From contig NC_058161.1 of the NCBI RefSeq assembly GCF_020080835.1, forward strand, positions 15,923,603 to 15,987,602: a stretch of DNA of 64,000 nucleotides, read 5' to 3'. Below are positions 40,487 to 50,901 of this stretch, in pieces; position 1 is the stretch's first letter, and the number at the start of each line of letters is the position of its first letter. This stretch comes from Cotesia glomerata (Eukaryota; Arthropoda; Insecta; Hymenoptera; Braconidae). The notes under the pieces are model-generated. The model was given only the letters and a program-made list of their open reading frames with translations, made no database searches and was not told the origin of the DNA. Both the position numbers and the translations under genes were made by a program.

Positions 40487-41002
40487 TTAAATTACAGTCT
40501 TTTGCTTAATCCAAGATCGGAAAGCCGCAACCTCTGTATAAACTCCGGGATAATTTGGAAGAGCACACCCGATCCCCCAGGACGTAAGTCCGGCAAGGCG
40601 TCCTTCGATAGCGAGAGGTCCACCAGAATCTCCTTGACAGGCGTCCTTACCACCCTCCGGATAAGCCGCACAAATTACATTCTCAGGAATCCCTCCGAAG
40701 CTAGCATAATTTTCATTGCACTGTGCTTTTGCTATAATTGGCACGTCGACAGTTTGTAAATTGTCTAGATACTCCGACAAGGTATTTCCCCAACTAGTTA
40801 TAACGGAAATAGATCCGGGTATCGCTTCCTCATCGGGGTTGAAAAGTGGGATCGGTTGTCTCGTTTCATCGAATTGAAAAACTTCATTAACCCGGATCAA
40901 AGCTATGTCATTAATCATAAACCCTGATTCGTCTGCCCCGTAGCCTTCGTGACGGACTATTTCCGCGACTGTGTGATGAGATCCACCAGTATTGTGAAAA
41001 GT
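40487..41002 (-). pseudogene. 5'-truncated trypsin copy
   Basis: A near copy of the 3' half of the gene at 41945. It reads from THNTGG-type sequence through NDIALI (catalytic Asp) and GDSGGP (catalytic Ser) to the stop at 40487. It lacks the signal peptide, IVGG and the His block, because homology ends at about 41000 where a truncated AACTTCCCGC element begins. There is one extra base near 40999. The usual GWG is SWG, and CARPEYPG is CALPNYPG. With no promoter or zymogen part it should not make an active protease. Confidence 0.9.
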
Positions 41003-41011
41003 TTGTGTCTA

Positions 41012-41625
41012 GTACAATTTTAAGCGCCCAGGAATGGAATTAGCGGGAAGTTGCAGGGACCCGCTTGGAAAAGGTTTATATGTTTCAAAATATATGATTA
41101 AATATATTGATATTATAATGTGATATATGGAACGATATATAAAATCATATCTATAATTTTGCCACAATGATATAAAAAAATATATTGTAAATAAATATAT
41201 CATTTTCATGTATAAACCATATATTCATCAATATATTTGCTTCATGTATGCACGATCCATACGTGTATCGGTATAACTTTTTATATAATGATACCTTATA
41301 CTTAAAATAATGTATCGATAAATATATGGTGTCACATATATTCTTCATACATTGTACATGATATATTATATATGGTTTTTATGTATTTGGTAATATAGCA
41401 GATGATATATACTAAACAATATATGGATCACCATATATTAATGAATATATTATTTAAAATACATGGTTCCATATATAAAATAAAGTTATACTTTTCAATA
41501 TAGACAATTTTGCCGCCATATATTCATCACTTATATGCAATATATTGTATAATATATTTTTAACGATATATAGTATTTTCATGCGGGGATGGCTTTTAGA
41601 GTGAACCGTTTTTCTAATTTTTTTT
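41012..41625 (+). mobile_element. AACTTCCCGC 3' end split by a CCCG element
   Basis: ACAATTTTAAGCGCCCAGGA to TTGCAGGGA at the left, then GATGGCTTTTAGAGTGAACC and CGTTTTTCTAATT at the right. Together they are the last ~80 bp of the family. It separates duplication units A and B, and its left edge is where the trypsin copy is cut. Confidence 0.85.
41060..41587. mobile_element. CCCG foldback element 5 (528 bp)
   Basis: CCCGCTTGGAAAAGGTTTAT ... ATATATAGTATTTTCATGCGGG (22 bp), flanked by GA on both sides. Other family copies of the host repeat read GCAGGGATGGCC with one GA, so this copy gives a direct empty-site test of a 2-bp target duplication. The interior is ATATAT-type with a TTTTGCC mark near each end. 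Confidence 0.9.
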
Positions 41626-41921
41626 TATTGTTTTTTATTTTACATTATATTTACTCCATTACAAAACTTAACCGAATAAATTTACAGATAATGATCGAAA
41701 ATTGCAAAAAAATTTTTTAATTATTTTTGATATATTCAAACAATATCAAAGAGATTTCATGATTTTTATAAATTGATTTTCTAAAATACATCTAGAAAAA
41801 TAATTTTATCTAATTTACAATATCAAAATACTTGAGGTTCTTATAAGAAATTTATTAATTAATAATTAACGACGGTCGAATATCTTACACTTTTCACGTT
41901 AATGAAATAAATAAATTATTA

Positions 41922-41927
41922 TTTATT
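41922..41927 (-). terminator. Poly(A) signal of trypsin 3
   Basis: AATAAA on the minus strand 18 bp past the stop at 41945; further AATAAA-like hexamers overlap downstream. Confidence 0.55.
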
Positions 41928-41944
41928 ATTATTAGAACAAATAA

Positions 41945-44900
41945 TTAAATTCCAGTCTTTTGCTTAATCCAAGATCGGAAAGCCGCAACCTCTGTATAAA
42001 CTCCGGGATACTCTGGACGAGCACACCCGATCCCCCAGGACGTAAGCCCGGCAAGGCGTCCTTCGATAGCGAGAGGTCCACCAGAATCTCCTTGACAGGC
42101 GTCCTTACCACCTCCCGGATAAGCCGCACAAATTTCATTCTCAGGAATTCCTCCGTAGCTGGCATAATTTTCATTACACTGTGCTTTTGAGATAATTGGC
42201 ACGTTGACAGTTTGTAAATTGTCTGGAAACTCCGACAAGGTATTTCCCCAACCAGTTATAACGGAAATAGATCCGGGTATCGCTTCCTCATCGGGGTTGA
42301 AAAGAGGGATCGGTTGTCTCGTTTCATCGAATTGAAAAACTTCATTAACCCGGATCAAAGCTACGTCATTAATCGGGAATCCTGATTCATCTGACCCGAA
42401 GCCTTCGTGACGGATTATTTCTGCGACTGTGTGATGAGATCCATCGTTATTGTGAAAAGTTGTGCCAGCGCGGATTGTGTGGGTGCTTACGGATGAAGAA
42501 ACACAATGGCCTGCTGTAACGATCCATTCTTTTGAGATAATGCTGCCACCACAGTTGTGCCTGCCGTACACTTGGAGGCTTATTTGGTAGGGAACATCTT
42601 CGATCGTTGTGTTATCACCTCCTACGATTCGCCCTGGGAACCGTCCGAAGAAAGGAAACCCTCTTAACGGATCAGCTGTAATTATATAAATATTTTTTTA
42701 TTGTAAAAGTTATTTTTAAAGTGAAATTTTTTTTCTATCGCCCCAAAATTTTTCGTTCATCTATCGCATGTCGCATTACAGCTGGCCACGTAATAGAGCA
42801 ACCAAGGCCAATATGGCGGCGCCCATAGCTCGCATCAGCTGACCGTGTAGCATTAATATTCTAATGCAATGGAAGACGTTGTTTACCCGAGTAAAAATGA
42901 AATTATTATTTTTTACGGAAAAATAACAAATTTCGTTCGACCGCCGCACCACCGCTGCACCACCGCCGCACCATACCGCCGCACCACCGCTGCACGACCG
43001 CCGTTTGGCGGACTATTACGCCGCACGCTAAAAATTTACTCTCCCTAGCATCGCCGCACTACCGCTGCACCACCGCCGCACCAATGCTAAATCATACCTA
43101 CAATTTCACAAAAAATGGTATCATAATTAATTTATCACGCAATAATTAATTAATAAATAATGCGACTTGAAATCTTTATGTAAGACCTATTGATCAACCT
43201 CCTTTTAATCGAATGCGTAATATTAAAAAAAAAAATTTTTTTTAAATCAGGCCAAAGCACCGCGAAATTATTGATTTTTTTAGTCGTATTGTTGATGTAG
43301 ATTTTTAATTTCGTCCTCGGGTTGCACAGAAGCGGTACGCCTATTGAAATACTCTGAAAGAATTTTAAAAATTGAACTGTGATGGGATTCGAACCTGGAT
43401 CGTCTGCATAGAAGTCTCGAACATTGCCAACTGCACTGCAAGCCATATTTAACTGAAAAAATTTAGTTAAGCTATTTGAATGATCAATGAATATATTATT
43501 TCAATGTATATACCATCAAACAGTGGTATGGTGCGGCGGTGGTGCAGCGGTGGTGCGGCGGTCGAACGAAATTTATTATTTTTTCGTCAAACTTAATAAT
43601 TTTATTTTTACCCGGGCGCGTCACAGCTGTGGTGCGGCGGTGGTGCAGCGGTGGTGCGGCGAATAGAAATTTATTTACTTGTCACGGCGCTGGTGCGGCG
43701 GTAGTGCGGCGAATAGATAAATTCTTTACTTGTCACGGCGGTGGTGCGGCGGTGATACGGCACTTATAAAATAACCAAAATTGTCACGGCTGTAGTGCAG
43801 CGGTGGTGCGGCGCTTAAAAAGCCGTGCAGCGCTGTTGCGGCGGTGGTGCGGCGGAATTCTGTTTTTACTCGGGTACTTCTTAAAAAAACAAAAGGATCA
43901 AAAATAATCCTTCATGTACTGAACTTTCATAAAAGGTTGTATTTGAAAAAATTTTAAATAAAATTCAATGCTTTAAATACTTTTTAATCCTTTTGTTTAA
44001 TCAGGGCTTATTTACGTTACTATAAAATATTAGTTAAATTTATAAACTGAGAGAATCATGGTAAAAATAAAGTTTTTGATAGAATAATTGAATTGGAAAG
44101 TAGATTTCGATATAATTAATAGTTAAAAAAATTATATCAAACAATAAATTCTTAAATTATCAGTTAAAAATCACAATTAATTTTTAATCAAACCACCGTT
44201 AGTTCTATTACTCTCTAAACATGAATTAGTGAAAATTCACTGGAATTCACTGGAACCACTGTGGTTCGATTGGCACTTAGAATTAGTTAATATTCACTTA
44301 TTCCAGTGAATTTTCACTAATTCATGTTTAGAAAGTAACCTATCTATCACAAACTGGCAGGAATTGAAATTCTTGATCTTAATAAAATCATCATTTGGTA
44401 AATGTTTTATAGATCAAATTAACGACGCAATTTCATCAGCCTCAAGATAAATTTTCAAGAAATAAGCTATCTTATTTCAATTAAATATTATTTAGAAATA
44501 AAAAGACAGAAAATGCAATTTTCACTATCTTCAGAAAAATTCAAATGGCTATTATTTCTAAACTCATTGATCGACTTAACTCATCTTTGAACTTATTAGA
44601 GGTAATCGTCTGAGAAACATGTGTACTAAATTTTATTAAGATCTTATTACAATTCTATCAATACTTGGTTACGAATACAATGTCGTAAAAAAATATTAAA
44701 AGTATCATTAATTTTTAACTTTATAATACGGACCGGTAATTTTTCTCATTAATATAATAGTAAATTTTTCTTCCGTGTATCAATTTGCTGAACAGAAAAT
44801 TTTGTTTTTCTATTACGAAGGCTTGAAAAAACAAATTAATTTTTTTTATCTCTAGTTAAATTTTTGTAAATTCTTTTTCTTGTTTCCAAATAGAATAATT

Positions 44901-45286
44901 TTTTTATTGTATTTAAAACTACAATAAATTGTGATTCAAATCTAAAAAAATTTAATGTTTGACTAAAAAAAAAATGCAAAATTCACGATAATTTATCACA
45001 CTACACAATATTCTTAAATTTAATATCCGTCCGAACAAAATGGTCAACCTAAAATTTCATGCACAAAAGACCAAAGTTGACAAAGCACTTGAATTTTTGA
45101 GTGAAAAGGTATAAAAGATCATGCACTTTTCATTATCTGCTAAAATTAATAAAAATACACTTAAATATTTTCATCGACCGAAATACTTTATGAGAAGACT
45201 TGAAATCAATGTGATAAATAAATACTGATTTAAAACTTACCAGCGACGGCAGTGAAAAAAATAAGCGAAATCAAAAGTTTAAACAT
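41945..45286 (-). CDS. Secreted trypsin-like serine protease 3
   Basis: Exons 45286-45241 and 42675-41945 give 258 aa. The 2565-bp intron has a GTAAGT donor and a TTACAG acceptor. The signal peptide is MFKLLISLIFFTAVA, then a propeptide ADPLRGFPFFGRFPGR and IVGGD at 32. The catalytic residues are His72 in TAGHC (usual TAAHC), Asp119 (NDVALI) and Ser213 (GDSGGP). The specificity Asp is in KDACQGDSGG, with SWGIGC and YPGVYTEV following, so trypsin-type cleavage is predicted. Exon phase and layout match trypsin 2. The intron has taken in a 989-bp CCCG element with GC-rich arms and a small foldback at 44207. A partial tandem copy lies downstream (40487-41002). Confidence 0.93.
42886..43874. mobile_element. 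CCCG foldback element 6 with GC-rich triplet arms
   Basis: CCCGAGTAAAAATGAAATT at the left; AATTCTGTTTTTACTCGGG at the right; TA on both sides. The left arm (42935-43085) is CACCGCCGCACCACCGCTGC-type repeats, and the right arm (43525-43858) is GGTGGTGCGGCGGTGGTGC-type repeats. They form a very GC-rich inverted pair in AT-rich DNA. The core holds a tRNA-like segment at 43378-43447 (minus strand). It lies in the intron of trypsin 3. Confidence 0.88.
43378..43447 (-). other. tRNA-like (B-box) segment
   Basis: The minus strand reads GCAGTTGGCAATG, then GGTTCGAATCCC, resembling tRNA A- and B-box promoter elements with near-tRNA spacing. Stems pair poorly, so it is a tRNA-derived relic (SINE head or pseudogene), not a working tRNA. 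Confidence 0.45.
44207..44337. mobile_element. Small foldback in trypsin 3 intron
   Basis: AAACATGAATTAGTGAAAAT + TCACTGG mirrors CCAGTGA + ATTTTCACTAATTCATGTTT, around a GGAACCACTGTGGTTCG hairpin. 131 bp. Confidence 0.7.
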
Positions 45287-45308
45287 CTTGTCTTCCAACA
45301 CAACGATA

Positions 45309-45344
45309 ACTGATAATCTGAGGATCGATATACCAACTTATATA
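45309..45344 (-). promoter_or_regulatory. TATA box and ATCAGT initiator of trypsin 3
   Basis: TATATAAG at 45344-45337 and ATCAGT at 45314-45309 on the minus strand, followed by the ATG at 45286. Spacing is the same as for trypsin 2. Confidence 0.8.
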
Positions 45345-45589
45345 TCCGTGAGATGACCGATCTAATGTGTTATCAATTTATCTCTTTATCACAATTAACT
45401 ACTGTGTGTACTATTTCCTTGGATGTATTTGGCCGGTGGAAATTCCGAGATTTCAAGATGATTTCGAGCGTTATCAGATGTTATGACGCCGTCGATTTGT
45501 GAATTATGTGATCTAGATTAAAGGCGATTATTTAGAGGCAACTACTCTTTAACTTGTTGTATCATTAATAATTGATAAAGCAATACATT

Positions 45590-45775
45590 TTATGGTTATT
45601 TTTTAATTATTTCAAAGTATCCACTGATTATTACGGAAACTACGTATGATTCAACAAATACGTTGTCGACTACTTTAATTGTGCACAATCACATTTTGTA
45701 TTGCACGCCTCGTAACGCAAAGTGTTAACCCTTGCCTTACCAAAATCAACCAACTTTCTAAATTAAAAATGTCTC
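45590..45775 (-). repeat. GCACGCCTC repeat, copy
   Basis: Reverse-complement match to 50705-50895 (TTCAGAAAGTTG, GGTAAGGCAAGG, GAGGCGTGCAATAC, GTAGTCGACAACGTA in order). Shorter variants share the GCACGCCTCATAAC mark at 59720 and 62411. Confidence 0.7.
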
Positions 45776-45864
45776 TATTTTATCATATTGCACTCATAGA
45801 AGAATATGAATGTGGATGCTTTTGATATTTTTAAAAGAACTCCCCACCTTAATTAATACCGCAA

Positions 45865-45986
45865 TATTTCTCATGCCAAAAATTTCTCATCGCTAAAATT
45901 TCTCATACCAATAATTTCTCATCCCTGAAATTTCTCATGACAAAAATTTCTCACCATTAAAATTTCTCACATCAACAATTTCTCAT
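45865..45986. repeat. AATTTCTCAT tandem repeat
   Basis: Seven to eight imperfect copies of a ~17-bp unit (AAATTTCTCATNNCNAA). Not a CRISPR: there are no conserved spacers and the unit is short. Confidence 0.85.
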
Positions 45987-46224
45987 CAACACTGTAAACT
46001 AACTTTCACTTGATTTAGTGTAAGAAATAACCAATTGAAAAAAAATTTCCGAGCCTGTCCGGATGTCTGTATATGTGGATCTGGCATGACTATCGCAAAA
46101 CTTAACAATCGATATAATTTTTTTATTACCTTCATAATTACAGCACACAGTTTCCTATTACAAATAGCTATGTAATTAAGTGCCATTGAATTATAATTAA
46201 TAAAAAAAAAAAAAAAAATCAACT

Positions 46225-46440
46225 ACACGGAAAGAAAATTATGGGAACTATTCCTATACCATTATGGAAATGGTTCCCATAATGCTATAGGAATAATTCC
46301 TATACTATTATAGAAACTATTCCTATATCATTATGGGAACTAATCCCATAATACTATGGGAACTATTCCTATAATATTATGGGAATGGTTCCCATAATGC
46401 TATAGGAGTCATTCCTATACTATTATAGGAACTATTAACT
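46225..46440. repeat. Palindromic TATGGGAACTATTCCTATA repeat array
   Basis: About nine alternating copies of GGAACTATTCC / CCATAATGCTATAGG units, each nearly palindromic, at ~22-24 bp spacing. The start ACACGGAAAGAAAA suggests it is the arm of an element. Similar TCCTATATAGGAATC units occur at 59819-59880 and 61005-61165. Confidence 0.8.
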
Positions 46441-46634
46441 TATTAAATATAGCAATACTTCAATATAAATGACTATTCAATCGGTAACTTGTAAATAAAT
46501 TCTTTTAAAATGACAAATTATGCAGTCAAAAATTAAAAATAGCAAATATGTCATTGCCGTCCAGGTAGCTTGCTCCGTTTTCCTTTTATATTTACTCACA
46601 ACTCAAAAAAATAAGTATAAAACAATATCAGCGC

Positions 46635-46664
46635 AAAGCGGGTATCAACTCTGCTACCCGCTTT
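46635..46664. repeat. AAAGCGGGTA hairpin
   Basis: AAAGCGGGTA and TACCCGCTTT separated by 10 bp. The same TACCCGCTTT word is at about 47126 and 47147, so the 46.6-47.2 kb region shares a repeat. Confidence 0.6.
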
Positions 46665-46951
46665 GCCCGAAAACACGTTTTTATTCAAGTGATGCTAACC
46701 TCAAATAATCTAAAACAAAACGTTAATATTTTTCTCTTAATTTTAACTTTAATAGGCTCAAATTAATAGAAAATTATAAAGGATATAATAAGTGTATTCG
46801 TTTTTGAATAATCAGAAAATACACACCTTTAATTTTTTTAAGAAATTATTAATTTTTTTTTAATTGCGTGTCATTACGCCATACTACTTCATTAAGGCTC
46901 GTTTGGGACTGAGCGAAACTCGGAAGTACTCGGGTAACCTCGACATGTACA

Positions 46952-47083
46952 TACCCTGTTTCAAATTTCCAATAGGATCCCATCAAAAGCGACAAAAGCC
47001 ACTTAGAAACCCATAAATTTTATTGGTTTCTAAGTGGCTTTTGTCGCTTTTAATGGGATCTTATTGGAGATTTTCAACAGGGT
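46952..47083. mobile_element. Long hairpin, AAAGCGACAAAAGCC arms
   Basis: TACCCTGTT...CCAATAGGATCCCAT + AAAAGCGACAAAAGCCACTT at the left mirrors the right side to AACAGGGTA, with a loop near CATAAATTTTATT. About 60-bp arms. A short foldback element or its solo form. Confidence 0.75.
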
Positions 47084-47194
47084 AACTTGTCCCTCGCATT
47101 TCATGCGTCGGCGTACAAGCGCCTACCCGCTTTAGGCGGGGTACCCGCTTTGGGCCACCTTCCCCTATACGATTATTCGGGATAGTAATAGTAT

Positions 47195-47415
47195 ATTACA
47201 CTCCTTGGGAAGGAAAATAAGAAAAGCCTCAGATCACATGTAATTGTTGGCCGAGGCGAAGCCGAGGTCAACAAACATGTGATCTGAGGTTTTCTTTTTT
47301 ACTTCCCAAGGGCTGTATAATATTTTTTTGTCCGAGGAAGGATGAAAGCGGCAACTTTGTTTAGCGCAGTGAGACCAAAGTTGCCACTTTCCGCCTGGAG
47401 GGCAGAAAAATAATT
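47195..47415. mobile_element. CTGCCCTCC hairpin element copy 2
   Basis: Reverse-oriented relative of 40160-40387. It has the same hairpin (CAGATCACATGT ... ACATGTGATCTGAGG around CCGAGGCGAAGCCGAGG), then GCGGCAACTTTGTTTAGCGC and CTGGAGGGCAGAAAAATAA. Confidence 0.8.
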
Positions 47416-48089
47416 TTCTTACTACGCCGGTCGAAAGTATGGGGTTCCCGCTGCGATTTCACGGCAGAAAGCCTCAGTTTTATGCCGTGATCAAGTCGCG
47501 CATGCGCCCTACGACGGGGAGCCGAAATAATGTATTCATGCACTGACACCGAGACACGAGGCGGCCAAAAGTCCGAAAGTCGGTAGTCGCGCTCACTCTA
47601 TTACTTATGTTTATAAGCCTAACCTTACTTGTGATTGTTATAAATGTATCTGTCTTGTTATGTGTCGATGATTTTAGGTTGAAACTAAGTTAATTAAAGG
47701 AAATAAATATTTATTTTAATGAAATGAGACTTATTAAATATTTAAATTACAAAAAAAAAAAAAACGAGAAATATTTTTTATTCTGATAGATATTTTAAAA
47801 TAAATAAATTCATTATTGAACAAATAATTATATGAAAAAACACACAGATTTTTTTCTTAATTTTTTTTTCTATGCATTTTACGATTATTATTTCATTTTT
47901 CTATTTTTTTTTTAGTTTTAAAATCAGAGTTAATTTATAATATATTTATCATTTTTAATTTATTTAATTAAATTAAGATCTTTTTTCAAAAGAAAGTAAT
48001 ATAATAGATTATAAATCAATATCTTTATTGACAGGTGTATTTGATGCCTCCCCCCCTCCCCCCGACCAGCAGCACTCGCTTCGCTCGTG
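47416..48089. other. Gene-free stretch
   Basis: Segment 47416-47600 is GC-richer, unclassified, with a 62-codon minus-strand frame that runs into the hairpin element and is not credible. After 47650 it is AT-rich. A C-run is at 48050-48064. Confidence 0.35.
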
Positions 48090-48347
48090 CCGCAAATCAG
48101 TGTATAGCAATGCGTGAAAATCAGTTCATTCATTCAAAATTTATTGCGGTTTGAAAATTCAAAAAATAGTGTTTTATTAAACTTCTATCAGACTTTTGAG
48201 CTCGGAAAGCTCAAAACTACACGAAAATTACATTTTTGAGCTCTTCGAGCTCAAAAACGTAATAAGTGCAATTTTGAGCGCTTAATTACAAAAGTAGCGG
48301 GAAGTTGCAGGGATGGCTTTCAGGGTCAACCGTTTTCCTAATTTTTT
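48090..48347 (+). mobile_element. AACTTCCCGC element, 3' part
   Basis: Matches the last ~260 bp of the family: TTATTGCGGTTTGAAAATTC, GAGCTC palindromes at 48198 and 48236, AGCGGGAAGTTGCAGGGATG and the CAACCGTTTTCCTAATTT tail. Confidence 0.8.
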
Positions 48348-50296
48348 TAATATTCAAATAATTAAAAGTAACCATTCACCTTTAATTAATTTTTCATAGT
48401 CGTTATTTTTTACCAATACATTACAGTAAGTTACTAGTTTTTTTTTTTGAAAAAATAGTTTTTATTTTTACCAAAAATATACACATGTTGGGAGTTGGGA
48501 TTTGTATGAGTTTAAAAATTACATTAAAAAACTTAATGGAATAATTCAACTTAATTCACTTAGATTAGTTGATGATGACTATACATGGTAGATCTCGTCA
48601 TTTGCCATTAATTGACTTAATTAATTAAGGATGATGGAATGTGGGTGAAGGAAGGATACGGGGGATGAAAGTTACTGGTCCTTTTCTATATTTTACGACG
48701 TTGTATTTGTGTATAGTTGTTGAAAGAATTGTAATTACTTTAGGAATTGCGAAACGTGCCACGATTACTAAAATTTTTACGGAAATAAAAAAAAAATGAT
48801 TTTTATGTATCAGTAAATTTTTTCGCGTGATATCGAATTTTTAAAAACAAATTTGTTTTTCAGACACGTTGAATAAAAACGACCCAAGCGAGTGACCAAT
48901 ATATTCATCTCAATAAATTACCAACTTTTTACACAAAGCATTCAAAAATTTATTCGAACTTCGATTTAGATAAACACGTTTGGTTACGACTAAAATTGTT
49001 TCAATCGGTTTATTTTGTTTCAGGTTTGTGAAAATAAAAAAGTTTTACGGAAAGTTATCGTATAGTTTCAACAGGAAAAACAAAATTCAAAAGTTTGCTA
49101 GCTTGAAAGCATGTTTGCGAAGTTATATTTTTAAGCTTAAAGAGGTCAAAGATATTACATAGCGAATAGTTGAATTTGCCTGCCAAGTTAATTAAATTAA
49201 CGATTCGCATTTACATAATTAGATATTATCACGCGCTTTTTTGTAATCAAATTAATTTTATATTAGGTTTAAGTTTTTATCCTACTTAAACAGAATTTTT
49301 TGTTACAGTTAAAAATAATTGAATTAATCTGACTTAACGGCACAATATTGATTAGATAAATGATGAGAATATCACAGTCATGGAGATTAAGTTAAAAAAA
49401 AATTGATCGATCATCTTATCAATCTCGCATAACGGAGATTTGCGCCGTTAATGTTCACAATCAAAATTTTCTTTAACTACTTTTTTATATTAAAAAGTTA
49501 GCCATAAAAATCTCGACCGTGAGTATATAATTTATGAATTTATAGGGAATTAAAACCCATTTCTGTTAAATGGAACCAATCTCGTTAAGCTTCATTTAAT
49601 AACAATAATTGTTAAGTCTAATTGAGTCAAATTTATGAGTATCGAAATTGAATTAGCTTTATATCGTTATAGTAAAATAAAATCTTAATTCCGTAGCAAG
49701 AGTCCTAAATTCGGAGAAGTGAAATTAGATCTAATCAAGTTAAATTTTATCTTGCAGGATATGATTAGATATAATGCTATCCATGGTTTGACAAAGTATA
49801 ATATCGAAAAATATAATTATTAATTATTAAAAAAACTGAAATAAAATTTTGACTTTGCAAATGATCCTATAAATTTTGTCAATGAGTTTTAGTAAGCTTG
49901 TTATCATTTGATTACTGCATGATCAGAAATTTAATGCTGCGATATAATCACTGATATGACTTTAAGAGGAAATCGGCTGATAATATTTTTTTTGTTGCAA
50001 GTTTCTACTTGAATTTGCGGATGAACTTCATCCATTTTTGTTAAATCCGAATATAATTTCTACACAAATTTCTGATTGCCTTCATCAGATAACACACTTG
50101 ACTTAATCTGTCTTATCAAAAATAAAATTTTATTGTAATATGTGGGTATTTATAAATAACTGAATAATTATAATCATGGAATTTCCAATGAGACTATTGT
50201 AACAAATTTTACAATAGTTGAATTGAAATGTTTTTCAATTAGTATGAGTGTTGGCCGTGCACAGCACTAGACTTCGAGTTTATGTAAATGCTGAAG
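48348..50296. other. Gene-free stretch
   Basis: AT-rich with no family recognised. A 60-codon frame at 48980-49162 has no features that I can assign. Confidence 0.35.
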
Positions 50297-50708
50297 GACC
50301 TCAATCGTAGTTTACCTCGGATAGCGTAAAGGGAAAGTCTCTGGCTGTCAACTAAGAGTTCTGGGTTCGATTCCCGGACGGAAATTCCGGTTTGTATTTT
50401 CGGTTAGTGCAAAGTTATACCAATGATTCCAACCTCCTATCTTCTTCCTCCCTAAAATTTCTTTTAAAAAAACCGACTGTCAATTTTTATAATAGTTGAA
50501 TTGTAAAGCTCACTAACACATCTTGTATAATTTTCTCTATAGTATTGAACTTTTTGAGTCTCTTGCTTGTATTATTTGTTAAATAAAATTTACAATAGTA
50601 GATCGTAAAAATTATTAAAGGAGAAGTATAGTCCACCGTTACTATTTTATTTAATAAAAATTACGATAGGAAAATAGTAAAATTTCCTTCAATTTTCCTT
50701 CCGTGTAG
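50297..50708 (+). mobile_element. tRNA-derived SINE-like unit, copy 1
   Basis: The head GGATAGCGTAAAGGG (A-box-like), then GGGTTCGATTCCCGG (B box). The ~330-bp tail includes TGTATTTTCGGTTAGTGCAA and ends CCTTCCGTGTAG. Copy 2 at 53082-53475 follows it from head to tail. Confidence 0.75.
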
Positions 50709-50895
50709 AGATACTTTTAATTCAGAAAGTTGTTTGATTTTGGTAAGGCAAGGATAAAGCACTTCGCGTTATGAGGCGTGCAATACGAAATGTGATTGTA
50801 AACTATGAAAGTAGTCGACAACGTATTTATTGAATCATGCGTAGTTTATGTAATAATCAGTAGAGACTTTAGAATAATTAAAAAATAACTATAAA
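50705..50895 (+). repeat. GAGGCGTGCA repeat, copy
   Basis: Reverse-complement partner of 45590-45775. It includes GCGTTATGAGGCGTGCAATA. It begins at the SINE tail, and the next element starts at 50902. Confidence 0.7.
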
Positions 50896-50901
50896 ATATC
50901 G

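Larger units (their letters stand above)
39725..41002. repeat. Tandem duplication unit A (trypsin copy plus 3' flank)
   Basis: Matches unit B at 41625-42467 except for two insertions (39777-39980 and about 40160-40387). It includes the trypsin pseudogene and its 3' flank (TTAACGACGGTCGAATATCT). High similarity in non-coding flank points to a recent event. Confidence 0.85.

Noticed and set aside
43539..43769. 76-codon frame, glycine/valine/arginine-rich
   Set aside because: Runs through GGTGGTGCGGCGG arm repeats of a foldback element.
45865..45986. CRISPR-like spaced repeats
   Set aside because: Units are ~17 bp, imperfect and back to back, with no spacers, in a eukaryotic genome.
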